Assembly (NCBI RefSeq): GCF_000828085.3
Contig: NZ_JXCA02000022.1
Coordinates: 151,253 to 215,252, forward strand
Source of the DNA: Scytonema tolypothrichoides VB-61278
GTDB lineage: Bacteria; Cyanobacteriota; Cyanobacteriia; Cyanobacteriales; Nostocaceae
Direction: 5' to 3'
Length of the DNA stretch: 64,000 nt
The position numbers were made by a program, and so were the translations under genes. The notes under the pieces are model-generated. The model ran no database searches and was not told the DNA's origin. It saw only the letters and a program-made list of their open reading frames with translations. The first letter of the stretch is position 1. The number at the start of each line of letters is the position of its first letter. This document shows, one piece after another, positions 18,385 to 27,434 of this stretch.

Positions 18385-20205
18385 TTAAAACGGTTGGGTA
18401 TAAACGATGGAAAAATATAAACCCTTCTCTTGCAAAGTTTCGTCATTGCGTGTTTTTGCATCAACTAAAGGAATGCCGTAGTCAAATCTGGCACTTAAAT
18501 TATTGCTTTGCCATAGCAACCCCAGACCCAGGGAAGCCAGGTTACTCGGGTCGGGGTTACTGTAACCAGAGCTATTCCAGGCTGTACCATAGTCAAAAAA
18601 CGGAGTCACTTGTAACACACCACCAAGATCGGGCACTCGTAAAATTGGATACCTAAGTTCGATAGACGCTAAAAAAGCATTATCTGTTAACAGCAAATCT
18701 TGACGATATCCGCGTACTGTGCGTTGTCCTCCTAAACCAAACTGTTCTAAAGGAACTAATGCCCTGTCGGATATTTGAGTATCTGCACGGACAAGGATTA
18801 ATGTATCAGCAGCTAAAACCCGCGCCCACTGCGCCTGTCCTCGCCAGGAAAAAAAGCTACCATCCGGTGGTCTATTGTTTGTGGTTGCATCGAAGACATC
18901 TAAGCCAAAGCTAAACTGCGATCGCGCCGCCAGCACTTGTTGGCTATCACGCTTTGTCCATTCTTGAAAAAACCGCAGTATTGATAAGCGAGTTTCTCCA
19001 TTGTTATTAGCCCCAGGTTGGGGAAATCCAAATCGGCGACCGAAGCGGGATTCCAAAAAGCCAACATCACTTTCTCGACGATTTGCAGTCAGTCCAAGGG
19101 CAAAGACTTCCGTGGGAGTTTCCACAATGGGTTGACGCAGTGTCAGAGAAAAGTCTTGTGCTGTTCCGTTGATATCTAAATCATCAAAGGGTTTTTCAAT
19201 GACAGAACTGTCTGCATAGTTATAGGCAAATTCCAGCGTCCCATTGTAGGCATTTATCGGTAAAGTATAACGAGCTTCCACAGCGTTGCTACCATCAGTG
19301 TTGGAGTAGCCAACACTTAAACCATCTCCCAGTCCCAACAAGTTAGCTTGGTTAAGTTGGATTTGTCGTTGAAAGCTACCAATACTGGGATTTCGATAAT
19401 TGTCTAAGCTAATTTGAGCAGAAAATGTTTTTGCTTCTGTCACCCTGACGTCTAGCACATTAGTACCAGGGGTTGAGCCACTTGCAAGATTCGCAGAAAT
19501 ATTTTGAATCAGTGGATTGAGTGTAAGTAGTTGTAATGCTTTTTGTAATTTGTTGATGTTGAGAGGTTCGCCAGTCGCGATCTCCAAACGACTGCGGACA
19601 TAGTTGGAGTTCAGCCGCTTCAGACCTCTAACCTGGATACTTTCCACGCGACCTTCCAAGACTTTAATAGTGACAACACTTCCTTTGACTTTGAAGGTTT
19701 GGTCGCCTGGAATGAAAGCCCCAGTGGTAACGTAACCTTTGTCCCGATAAAGTTTGTTTATTTCTTCAGAAGCTTGTAAAAGTTCAGCAAAAGTAATTTG
19801 TCTATTAACAAAATTTTTCGTTGCATCATCCAGTTGTTTGCGGCTGAATACAGTACTACCAACCACCTCAAAACGCTCAACTTCAATGGTTCCGGCAAAC
19901 TCATTGTTAAATTGTTCCGGAGTGGAAGGAGTTTGGGGAGGAGAGGGAAATAAATTTTCTGGTGGTGGGATAACCGGGGGGGTTTCGGGTGCGATCGGGG
20001 GATTTTCTTGTTGTGGTCGCCGGAATATGTCTGGTGGGGGCTGAGTTTGGGCAATTTCAGTTTTTAATTCGACACCTCCAGATGCATTCACTGTTTGTGC
20101 TGACAACGGCTGTTGGTGCAAGCTATTGAATACCATCAGGCTCAGTATAAGTAGACTCGGCGAAAACTGGTAATAATAGAGACTTAAAAACCTTTGATTT
20201 GGCAT
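18385..20205 (-). CDS. TpsB outer-membrane transporter (ShlB/FhaC/HecB family), copy 1
   Basis: Two-partner secretion transporters fold as 16-strand outer-membrane barrels with periplasmic POTRA domains that recognise and export a TpsA exoprotein. The 606-residue product has an N-terminal hydrophobic export segment ending near LSAQT, a proline-rich linker (PPPDIFRRPQQENPPIAP), a POTRA_2 domain (about 105-190; VERFEVVGSTVFSRKQLDD, GYVTTGAFIPGDQ), a second POTRA (LKRLNSNYVRSRLEI…LNPLIQNI), and the barrel. The family loop motif VRGYRQD sits near residue 480 in FGLGGQRTVRGYRQ, the conserved L6 VRGY/F tip. It is followed by CHAT copy 1 and preceded by a TPR gene and TpsA copy 1 on the same strand. 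Confidence 0.93.
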   Translation of the reverse strand: MPNQRFLSLYYYQFSPSLLILSLMVFNSLHQQPLSAQTVNASGGVELKTEIAQTQPPPDIFRRPQQENPPIAPETPPVIPPPENLFPSPPQTPSTPEQFNNEFAGTIEVERFEVVGSTVFSRKQLDDATKNFVNRQITFAELLQASEEINKLYRDKGYVTTGAFIPGDQTFKVKGSVVTIKVLEGRVESIQVRGLKRLNSNYVRSRLEIATGEPLNINKLQKALQLLTLNPLIQNISANLASGSTPGTNVLDVRVTEAKTFSAQISLDNYRNPSIGSFQRQIQLNQANLLGLGDGLSVGYSNTDGSNAVEARYTLPINAYNGTLEFAYNYADSSVIEKPFDDLDINGTAQDFSLTLRQPIVETPTEVFALGLTANRRESDVGFLESRFGRRFGFPQPGANNNGETRLSILRFFQEWTKRDSQQVLAARSQFSFGLDVFDATTNNRPPDGSFFSWRGQAQWARVLAADTLILVRADTQISDRALVPLEQFGLGGQRTVRGYRQDLLLTDNAFLASIELRYPILRVPDLGGVLQVTPFFDYGTAWNSSGYSNPDPSNLASLGLGLLWQSNNLSARFDYGIPLVDAKTRNDETLQEKGLYFSIVYTQPF

Positions 20206-20309
20206 GGGTAGATGCTGGAAAGTAAGAGCGATGACACTACATGAGTAGTAATCTTCTAAGCCAAAAATGAGGGGTAACTATAATTTGTAGTAACTGAGAT
20301 TTTGCACCA

Positions 20310-20590
20310 TTGTTAATTAGCAACTTCGCCCACCTTGAACTCAAGTTCCAGGCTAATAGCCCAAGTCCATTAAAATGGAACAGCACGTGCTACAAGTTGG
20401 GCATGGCCCGGACGCCAGATACCTACGGAGGGAGACCCTGCTACAGTACTGGCTCCCCAACGCAGTGCCTCCTGAAAACTTTGGTGAGTCAACATTTAGT
20501 CCTCACCAGAGGACTTTCGCTATGCAGCCTTGGGTTTCTAACCCTAGGCAGTTGTTGGGTCGGCGTGCAAGATCTGAGTAATAACCACTG
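20310..20590 (+). other. GC-rich structured block of unknown nature, possible ncRNA or mobile repeat
   Basis: In the 769-nt gap 20206-20974 this segment stands out as less AT-rich than its surroundings. It contains an ACGCCAGA-family repeat (20411-20457) and a hairpin with arms CCT-GGGTT and AACCC-AGG near 20529-20549. An open frame of 146 codons (20310-20750, begins MLISNFAHLELKFQ) runs through it but starts with no ribosome-binding site and has no domain I recognise, so I do not call it a gene. It could be a structured RNA, a MITE, or the scar of an element. Confidence 0.3.
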
Positions 20591-20859
20591 TTTTCCCATT
20601 AAGCGCTCACTACAAACCCTGCAAAGTTTGTGTGGTGAACGAGTCATTTTAACTGTTGTACAAATAGCAAACACATTTCCATCAAAAAACGATAGAAATA
20701 ATGACTACTTTATATTCGACAACAATCTAATCTTTTGTTACAAAAATTAAGTTATCGCTTAGTAGGGATGAAAATTGTTTGATAATCTGCTAACGGTAGT
20801 ATATTACAGCTAAAACTGGATTGATATCAAGTCCGCTTAATTCTTATAATTCTTGCTTT

Positions 20860-20912
20860 ACCTCACCCCAACCCTCTCGTTAATAAGGAGAGGGTGTCGT
20901 AGGCGGGTGAGG
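20860..20912. repeat. CCTCACCCC...CCCTCTC/GAGAGGG...GGGTGAGG hairpin repeat
   Basis: ACCTCACCCCAACCCTCTC pairs across TTAATAA with GAGAGGG…GGGTGAGGT. The same family occurs at 49755-49800 and 49858-49906. Probable intergenic terminator-like repeat. Confidence 0.65.
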
Positions 20913-20974
20913 TTCTTCGTTTTTTTATCAGTGTTCATCCGGACATCACATGAGGCAATTCTGTTGCAAAACAG

Positions 20975-21676
20975 TCAACGTCTTAGAGAGTTTGCATTTG
21001 TTGGCGAAACGTGATACATAGTGTCTTCGGGAGCAAGACGAATCGCTGTATTATAATCTGTCATTGCTTTTAAAATATCGCCGATTTCATGATAAAGCTG
21101 ACTGCGCCAAAGGTAGAAAAGGGCATTGTCAGGATGCAAATCAATAGCTTGGGTATAATCCTCAAGTGCGCCTTGGTTGTCTCCTAAATTTTTGCGACGA
21201 AAGTTAGCTCGTTCAGTGTAAAGGTAAGCGTTGTAGGGATAAAGACGAATTCCATTATTTAATTGGGCAAGCGCTTTTTGAACATCTCCTTGTCGCCAGG
21301 AGCTATAAGCTTTTTCTATGTATACTGTGGGAGTAATTTCTTGATTGCCAGATGTGATATCTTCTTGGGTTGATTGACGCTCATTTTCTGCTGTGTGCCA
21401 AGAGTGTGCCCTGCTTGAAGAAGGCTTGCCCAAATGAAGAGATTTATGTAGAACACAAACAGTCGAGCCGAGGGCTAGTATAATTCCGACTGTTACAAGT
21501 ATTCCAGCAAAATCATTTCCGACACTGTTACTAAAGCTATGAAAGTCTTTTATATTTTTTCCGGCTATAGAGTTTTCTTCAACTGTAGTGGCTTCCGCTG
21601 CTTGAGGAACACCTGTAATAGGTTCTCCTGCTAGAGTGAGCAGCGATTCGGTAGCAAGGATTCTTTGCTTGATCAT
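20975..21676 (-). CDS. Single-pass membrane TPR protein
   Basis: The 233-residue product begins at ATG 21674-21676 (MIKQRILATESLLTLAGE), preceded by GGAG about 10 nt upstream; an upstream frame to 21769 is open but has no such site. A transmembrane segment lies at about residues 62-82 (FAGILVTVGIILALGSTVCV), followed by a polar linker and three or so TPR units (IEKAYSSWRQGDVQKALAQL, ERANFRRKNLGDNQGALEDY, YLWRSQLYHEIGDILKAMTD). TPRs bind partner proteins. Its place between TpsA copy 1 and TpsB copy 1 suggests an accessory role in the secretion cassette; copy 2 has no equivalent between its TpsA and TpsB. Function not known. Confidence 0.75.
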   Translation of the reverse strand: MIKQRILATESLLTLAGEPITGVPQAAEATTVEENSIAGKNIKDFHSFSNSVGNDFAGILVTVGIILALGSTVCVLHKSLHLGKPSSSRAHSWHTAENERQSTQEDITSGNQEITPTVYIEKAYSSWRQGDVQKALAQLNNGIRLYPYNAYLYTERANFRRKNLGDNQGALEDYTQAIDLHPDNALFYLWRSQLYHEIGDILKAMTDYNTAIRLAPEDTMYHVSPTNANSLRR

Positions 21677-22027
21677 CTCGTATACTCCACTACATCGTAC
21701 AGCGTTTGAATAAGTAACATACATACATAAATATGAATATTTTATTTGATAAAAAAAGACTTTAGCCAAAGGAGACTTGATTCTTCACCAAACTCTTCAT
21801 AAACTAGATTATTTATATAGTAATCTTAATTTTCTTTGTGAGAATCTATTGGTTCAGATACCCGACTTCTCACTCGAAGTTGAGTATCTTGTTGTTTGAT
21901 AAAGTGCATCATATATAAGTAGGGTGCGTTAACCTCATTTCATGCACTGACTAACCGTTCACTGCTTCAAAATACTTACCCAAACTTTGCTAAACCTTGC
22001 TTGGTGATTTCTTCCTGCCTCAACCAA

Positions 22028-22041
22028 CTACGGTGTACACA
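22028..22041 (-). repeat. TGTGTACACCGTAG repeat, inverted copy
   Basis: CTACGGTGTACACA at 22028-22041 is the reverse complement of the 14-mer at 3096, 22300 and 22380. It lies in the 839-nt gap 21677-22515, which carries only repeats: an AGGGTGCGTTAACC piece near 21921, this site, the hairpin at 22088-22127 and the two direct copies at 22300-22393. Confidence 0.6.
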
Positions 22042-22087
22042 CAAGTACTATCTGCAAGGGTTTCAGGCGTTATAGACCCTTGAAATT

Positions 22088-22127
22088 GTGATTACTTCGC
22101 TGCGCGATAGCGGAGCGAAGTAATCAC
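22088..22127. repeat. Perfect 14-bp stem hairpin
   Basis: GTGATTACTTCGCT (22088-22101) and AGCGAAGTAATCAC (22114-22127) pair perfectly around a 12-nt loop GCGCGATAGCGG. It sits in a repeat-rich gap upstream of TpsA copy 1's 3' end; a repeat or terminator is most likely. Confidence 0.65.
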
Positions 22128-22299
22128 ATAATCCCGTGGTTTTTGCGATTGCTGAGTCGCAAAGCGACACGCACTCGCGTTCGTCGTTCCTCCTGGCAAT
22201 GACAAGCTTCCAGAGCGATTGCCGTAGGCATCCCTTTGCTAAACGCACAACCTAAAGCTAGATGACGAAACCAAGTACTAGGGGGAATTTCAAGACTTG

Positions 22300-22393
22300 T
22301 GTGTACACCGTAGCCTTATTAAGGAGAGGGAAAGATTTTAGCGCCGATTCAAGCGAGGGTGAGGTGAAAAGCGATCTGGTGTGTACACCGTAG
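22300..22393 (+). repeat. Two direct TGTGTACACCGTAG copies
   Basis: The 14-mer occurs at 22300-22313 and 22380-22393. The second is preceded by AGGGTGAGGTGAAAA, exactly as at 3073-3109. See the finding on this repeat. Confidence 0.65.
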
Positions 22394-22515
22394 AATGTCG
22401 CCCAGAGGGCTGGGGTCAGGTAACGCAAGAATTAGAAACTTTGTGATTGCCTTACTTCACCCAAAAAGTGGAGCGATCACTCCACCCAAATCATAAGTCA
22501 CTGAAACTAGCAAAA

Positions 22516-25281
22516 CTAGCGGGCTGCACAGGAAGCCGAATTTTGCAAAGACGGATTAGAATTACCGGTGCTTACAGAAGAAATGAGCGTGACTTCACCT
22601 TTACCGTTAAACACCCAACCAGTCGCAGGGTTGATCACAACTGCACGACTGTTAGAAGATGGCGCGGTGGTAACAGTTTGTGATTTTGCTTTGCCCCCTC
22701 CCTGTGCTGTTATCTTTGGAATGCGAGTATCTGACCAAAGCACATCACTGCTGAGGGGTTGATCGGGGCTGGGGGGCAATCCGCCGCGTCCAGTTATGGT
22801 AAATTGATTAATGCCTGCCACATTATTAGCACCACAACCAGAAGCAATTTGTCTTGAGGGATCAACTGCATTTGCGGGTAGTTCAACCAAAGATTGCGTG
22901 GGATCAACTTCTGCTCTGTTGATAGTTACTGTACCAGGTAAGCCAAATTGAGAACTAGCATTAATGTCATTGGTGTTTTCTGTTGACGTGCCTACCGTAA
23001 AACCGTAAATGCCAGAGGTTGTGATTCTAATATCGCCACCATTACCTCTAATGGCATTAGCAACAATGTCATTATTTTGATCAGGAACACCAACAACAAA
23101 ACCGTTGGCAGCGTCGATACTTATGTTTCCACCTTTTGCATTTTCAAAAGCTTCAGCAGAAATCTTGCTGTTATTTTCCATCAACAACTGGTCTACGTTT
23201 TGTAGCGTGATATTCGCTCCTTCTCCGGCGTTGGTTGTAGCAGTGAGATTTCCTTGGTTGAGGCGAATGTTATTAGCTGTAATAGTTAAGTTACCTGCTT
23301 GACCTGAATCTTTACCGCTGACGCTCACTTCTCCACCCTCTCCAACATCTAAACGAGGAGTTGTGATGTTCACGTCGCCTGCTTTCCCAGAAGATGTGGC
23401 TTCAGCAGACAGCTTGCTGGGAACTGGTGTGGATGCAATGGTTCCTGTGCCTGTCACTTTAACGGATTCGCTAGCGTTTACATTCAAAGTCCCGCCTGGA
23501 CCTTGAGCAAGAGATTGAGCTGTAACTTCTCCTCCCTTTTGAATAACCAACTTGCCAACATTCAGGGTTGCGCTTCCTCCCTGATTTGAACCGAAATTAT
23601 TCGCTGATATTCTAGCTCCATTTTCAACAGTGAGTTGTTCTGTTGTAATATTTAAATTCCCTACATTACCTAACACTCTTGGATCATTGAGATTGTTTTT
23701 AAAAGCTGCAACAAAAATTCCACTCCTTTTTTGGTCTTCTGGTGTCGGTTTTGCTTGGGCTGTGCTTCCATTCAGGAAGATATCTGAGGCGTTTATAGTC
23801 AAATTTCCGCCGTTACCAGCACTTAAGGTAGCTGCTGATATCTGTGCTCCTTCGATAATCTCCAACTTTTTAGTTGTGATAGTCAAATCTCCGGCATTAC
23901 CTGTTGCGGCTGGTGTACCTGTTAAGGTTGGTGATTGAACTTGAGCATACAAGCCACTGGAGGAGGCACCATTGCTTGTCGCGCCCTTTAGCAGGACTGA
24001 CTCGGAAGCGTTGAGTGTCAAATTACCCGCGTTTCGTGCACCAGAAGTAGTAGTTGATGCCTGTGCTCCATCACGGACAGTCAGCCGTTTAGTATTAATG
24101 GTTAGGTTTCCACCATTGCCTGTGGCATTTCTTGTAACTTGAGCAAAAACACCAGTATTTTTTCCAGGGACACCTGCCAGTTCTACTGACTCCGAGGCAT
24201 TCACATTCAAATCTACTCCTTGCCCACCATCAGTACTTACTGATATCTGTGCTCCCTGAACAATCAGCTGTTTAGTTTCAATTTGTAGGCTTCCTCCTCC
24301 CCCTTGCGCTCTATTCCGGACTAGATTGAACAAAGCAGTGACAAAGCGATCTGTTGGACTACCTACTAGTGCTAACTGTTCTGAGGCACTTACCTTTACA
24401 TTCCCTGCTTGATTTTTTTTAGTAGCAGAAATCACCTGACTCCCTCCAGTGAGGGTCACGTTCTTTCCCTGAATCTGGATATCGCCACCCTTATCGCTCT
24501 CAGTATCAACAAAAGCTGCGTTAGATAGGCTGATATCTTGGAAGTTTTGAATACCTTCGTAGCCTAATACCCAACTTTGGTCTATTTGCTTGAGGCTGAC
24601 TAAATTGTTGCCCGCAACACTTCCTAACTCAATTCTTCCTCCCGGTGCTGTCAGGATACCACCATCTAGAACTACATCACCACCTACAAGTGCTAGGGTT
24701 TTCTCTGAAGGAACCTTTAAACCTGCATCTTCAAATGTAGATTGATTTTGGATAGGTTTTGGATTCGCACCAAATTGCAGACCAATTGGAACACTCATTG
24801 TCAGCAATGGTGTTGTTTGGGTACCATCTGTTCTAAACTCTGTGCCATCAGCAAATTTCAGGCTACTTGCTGTACTAGCAATAAATGAGCCGCGAATGTC
24901 TAGAGAAGCGTTGGGACCAAAAATAATGCCATTAGGGTTGAGGAGAAATAGGTTGGCATCACCACCAGTGACTTTAATTGTCCCATAAATGTCAGATCTA
25001 GACCCACCTGTGACACGACTGATAATATTTTGAATAGCTGGATTGCTTATAAAATTTGCGATGCCACCTTCGGGAATAGAAAATTCTTTAAAGCCGTGGA
25101 ATAGATTGATGCCTCGCGTGGTGCCGCCTGTAATTTGAAATTCGTTGCTATTGCGCTCGACAATGGAGTTGAGAGTATTATCTTCTGGAACAACCTGCTG
25201 CGCTGTAGTTAGCTTAGGAGCTAATAGATAAAATAGGATGATTCCGCTGGACAGCCAGAATTTTATGGTAGATGATTGCAT
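22516..25281 (-). CDS. TpsA exoprotein (filamentous haemagglutinin N-terminal domain), copy 1
   Basis: TpsA proteins are large beta-helical proteins exported through TpsB and often adhesive. The 921-residue product has a signal peptide (MQSSTIKFWLSSGIILFYLL, cleavage near TTAQQ). The TPS secretion domain spans about residues 30-160 and includes INLFHGFKEFSIPEGG, ISRVTGGSRSDIYGTI and NLFLLNPNGIIFGPNASLD. A long repeat region rich in GGNLTINxxxL/VxNGAxISAxT-type turns follows. The C-terminal part has Cys816 (ASGCGANN), the block FTITGRGGLPP and a terminal ASCAAR with Cys918, all mirrored in copy 2. At 921 residues it is short for the family, typical of cyanobacterial members. It is the first gene of the cassette with TPR, TpsB and CHAT genes downstream. 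Confidence 0.93.
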   Translation of the reverse strand: MQSSTIKFWLSSGIILFYLLAPKLTTAQQVVPEDNTLNSIVERNSNEFQITGGTTRGINLFHGFKEFSIPEGGIANFISNPAIQNIISRVTGGSRSDIYGTIKVTGGDANLFLLNPNGIIFGPNASLDIRGSFIASTASSLKFADGTEFRTDGTQTTPLLTMSVPIGLQFGANPKPIQNQSTFEDAGLKVPSEKTLALVGGDVVLDGGILTAPGGRIELGSVAGNNLVSLKQIDQSWVLGYEGIQNFQDISLSNAAFVDTESDKGGDIQIQGKNVTLTGGSQVISATKKNQAGNVKVSASEQLALVGSPTDRFVTALFNLVRNRAQGGGGSLQIETKQLIVQGAQISVSTDGGQGVDLNVNASESVELAGVPGKNTGVFAQVTRNATGNGGNLTINTKRLTVRDGAQASTTTSGARNAGNLTLNASESVLLKGATSNGASSSGLYAQVQSPTLTGTPAATGNAGDLTITTKKLEIIEGAQISAATLSAGNGGNLTINASDIFLNGSTAQAKPTPEDQKRSGIFVAAFKNNLNDPRVLGNVGNLNITTEQLTVENGARISANNFGSNQGGSATLNVGKLVIQKGGEVTAQSLAQGPGGTLNVNASESVKVTGTGTIASTPVPSKLSAEATSSGKAGDVNITTPRLDVGEGGEVSVSGKDSGQAGNLTITANNIRLNQGNLTATTNAGEGANITLQNVDQLLMENNSKISAEAFENAKGGNISIDAANGFVVGVPDQNNDIVANAIRGNGGDIRITTSGIYGFTVGTSTENTNDINASSQFGLPGTVTINRAEVDPTQSLVELPANAVDPSRQIASGCGANNVAGINQFTITGRGGLPPSPDQPLSSDVLWSDTRIPKITAQGGGKAKSQTVTTAPSSNSRAVVINPATGWVFNGKGEVTLISSVSTGNSNPSLQNSASCAAR

Positions 25282-25492
25282 AGCTAGTCCTAGAGACCAT
25301 AGCTCTGGAGTGAATTGTTTGCAATATACTCCTACTCCATAAACAAAAATACCTATCTCTAGATAGATTAATAAATAAAATTTCTACCTAAAGATGGAGA
25401 ATATAGATGCCTTATGGTTTCGCGAACGCGCCCTATGGCTGCTTAGATTTATTTACCGTTTACAGCGCTTTTCAACTATTCCACGCTGATTT

Positions 25493-25567
25493 GACCCCAC
25501 CCCTAAGTCCCCTCCCCGAAGTTCGGGGAGGGGAGGTTTTGGCGTCAGACAAAACCGGGGTAGGGTA
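25493..25567. repeat. CCCCTCCCC hairpin with GGTTTTGG...AAAACCGGGG repeat
   Basis: CCCCTCCCCGAA (25509-25520) and TTCGGGGAGGGG (25522-25533) form a strong stem, followed by GGTTTTGG…CAAAACCGGGGTAGGGT. The same composite occurs at 11072-11142. It fills most of the 338-nt gap 25282-25619 together with a GTTTCGCGAACGCG repeat piece near 25420. Confidence 0.65.
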
Positions 25568-25619
25568 AAACCAGAATCGTGGGCAAATATAAGGACATGA
25601 TGTAATAGCTATAAGCTAT

Positions 25620-26456
25620 TCAATTCTGTTTCATCTTGCGCTTTAGTAGTAAACCTGCGCTCAATACTGCCAAAGCCCCCAAAGTGGCGCTAGGTTCAGG
25701 GACAGTGGCGCTAGGTCCACCAGGGATATTAGTACGTCGTATGTTTGTACCAACCCTTACTAGTGGTTTTCCTATAATACTCCCTGGAATCTCTGGGCTT
25801 TGGAAAGTAGCGATCGCCCCCTCCAGCAAGTTGTTATCCAGTATGTATGATAAATCGTTCACTGCACGTATTGTATCAAAATTATTGCAATTACAAGGGT
25901 TGTATCCTGGCTTGTTCTCTCGAGGATAACCATCTTTTGTGCGTTCAGAGATATATTCATTCGTCCCGAAAGTATAAGGGTTCAGAGTGAACTGGGCAAT
26001 TCGTTGATTGCTCTGCACAACAGAACCATCTTGTCCTGGTTTCAAGATACTATATTGAATTGCGTCCAAACCATCAGAGGTCGAAACTAACTCCGCTTGC
26101 AAATTACCCACATCAAATAATCTGTTGTCAGCCCTGAAGGGTTGTGTAAATTGAGCCAAACCATTAGAATCTCGAATCAGTGTTCCGTCTTCTGTTGCTA
26201 GCAGGGGTCCATACCCTGTTTCATAAGCTTCGATAGCGCCAAAAAAAAGACCTACCTTATCGTTGTATTGTTCTGCATCAGGTATTAAATTTCCACTTCT
26301 GTCTTCATCAAACAGATAAAATTTAGCAGTCACAAATGGTGATTGCTGTTGAGCTAATTCATCGCCGGTTTCTCTCGCATGTGCCGATCCCATAAAACCT
26401 GACATCACGGGAACTGTAGCCAAAGTCATCGCCATCAGGAACTTAATTACTTTCAT
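25620..26456 (-). CDS. PEP-CTERM sorted exported protein
   Basis: The 278-residue protein has a signal peptide (MKVIKFLMAMTLATVPVMSG, cleavage near SAHARE) and ends with a PEP-CTERM sorting signal: VPEPSATLGALAVLSAG, a hydrophobic stretch, then basic LKRKMKQN. In other bacteria this tripartite tail is recognised by an exosortase and the protein is processed at the cell envelope, usually linked to exopolysaccharide. The middle part has no domain I recognise; two cysteines are close together (NPCNCNN). It lies 338 nt upstream of TpsA copy 1 on the same strand and may or may not be co-transcribed. No exosortase gene is in the window. Confidence 0.85.
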   Translation of the reverse strand: MKVIKFLMAMTLATVPVMSGFMGSAHARETGDELAQQQSPFVTAKFYLFDEDRSGNLIPDAEQYNDKVGLFFGAIEAYETGYGPLLATEDGTLIRDSNGLAQFTQPFRADNRLFDVGNLQAELVSTSDGLDAIQYSILKPGQDGSVVQSNQRIAQFTLNPYTFGTNEYISERTKDGYPRENKPGYNPCNCNNFDTIRAVNDLSYILDNNLLEGAIATFQSPEIPGSIIGKPLVRVGTNIRRTNIPGGPSATVPEPSATLGALAVLSAGLLLKRKMKQN

Positions 26457-27065
26457 CGTTATCTACCTATCTGTAGTATCAACAAAAAAGAACGAAGAAA
26501 AATTTTCCACATGAAGAACTGAGCATTCTGTCATAGAATACTACACTCACTATCAGAGCTAATTTTCTCTTCTAAAAATCAAATTAGCCTTGATATGGTT
26601 GCATTTTTGAGCAAATGAGATTTCTCAAATCGCGCCTTGATTTGTCTGCTGTTGCTGTTTATTGAGACAATCTAATTACTCAGCCATAACCTAATCATTA
26701 ACTCCTCTTTACTTGCTATAAAGTGTTGTTCCAACTGTGAGTGGGGCTGTTGAATGATAGGTTTGTTGGCGAGCATAATATTATCTGTTTAAAGTTTAGT
26801 AAATATCTTGCTATTGCGAGTTGTTATTCATTATTTTTATTTCAACGATATGTTTATACGGATGTTAGTATGCTGATGCCTTTTTTACAAGTACTTATTG
26901 GGGTACTTCATATAAAAATTACAAATAAAACAAATTTTTCTGAATATCTGACAAATTTTTAGAAAACATTATCTCTTTTTTGGAATAAAAAGTAAGCAAG
27001 TGTTGTTAACCATATTTTAAGTGTCATGTCAAGAAAATTTTGGTGTTTTTAGTTCGTAGTTCGTA
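26457..27065. other. AT-rich non-coding region
   Basis: About 600 nt upstream of the PEP-CTERM gene, very AT-rich, with no supported gene. A 73-codon frame at 26741-26962 has no ribosome-binding site and a composition that looks random. Must contain the PEP-CTERM gene promoter. Confidence 0.4.
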
Positions 27066-27097
27066 GGTTGGGTAGAGCGTAAGCGTTACCCAACACC
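27066..27097. repeat. REP-like palindrome upstream of a RAYT fragment
   Basis: GTTGGGTA (27067-27074) and TACCCAAC (27087-27094) form a stem around GAGCGTAAGCGT. A related palindrome at 27293-27319 lies on the other side of the RAYT fragment, as expected for REP elements moved by these transposases. Confidence 0.6.
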
Positions 27098-27162
27098 AAT
27101 CCCTACGATTCTTACACATAAATTCTTGCCCACCAAAACCACAAAATCCAAAACAAAAAACA

Positions 27163-27378
27163 ATGCAATATCGCCGAGCTAAAGTCAACGGAGGTAGCTA
27201 CTTTTTTACCGTCGTCACTCACAACCGACGCAAGTTTTTATGTGAGCCTGATAACATCTCCTTATTAAGGAATGCTTTTCAAAACGTTTTGTGTTGGGTT
27301 GCGCTACGCTTAACCCAACCTACCTTATCTGACCAGATAGCTAAATCGAGCAAAAAGTCAGACAAGGATGTGGCGTGA
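27163..27378 (+). pseudogene. N-terminal fragment of a REP-associated tyrosine transposase (RAYT, IS200-like Y1)
   Basis: The first 43 or so residues (MQYRRAKVNGGSYFFTVVTH, then NRRKFLCEPDNISLLRNAFQNV) match the start of the REP-associated tyrosine transposase family, single-stranded DNA transposases related to IS200. At about 27290 the homology stops and the frame runs into the palindrome GTTGGGTTGCGCTACGCTTAACCCAAC. The HUH motif and catalytic tyrosine, which come later in the protein, are missing, so this is a dead fragment. It lies just before a 5'-truncated AAA-like/TPR gene, and the insertion may have caused that truncation. Confidence 0.8.
27293..27319. repeat. REP-like palindrome interrupting the RAYT fragment
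   Basis: GTTGGGTT (27293-27300) and AACCCAAC (27312-27319) form an 8-bp stem around GCGCTACGCTT, at the exact point where RAYT homology ends. Similar to 27066-27097. A further small inverted piece CCCCGT…ACGGGG follows at about 27381-27402. Confidence 0.6.
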
Positions 27379-27434
27379 ATCCCCGTCTATGCGCAAACGG
27401 GGAGGGTTCAAAAACAAAACTGCTGAATTAGGAA

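Noticed and set aside
20310..20750. 146-codon plus-strand ORF
   Set aside because: No ribosome-binding site, no recognised domain, odd composition, and it runs through a dispersed repeat. Reported only as a non-coding block.
22063..22248. 61-codon minus-strand ORF
   Set aside because: Covers the 14-bp hairpin and a dispersed repeat; not protein-like.
26741..26962. 73-codon plus-strand ORF in AT-rich DNA
   Set aside because: Composition looks random, with no start signal or recognisable family.
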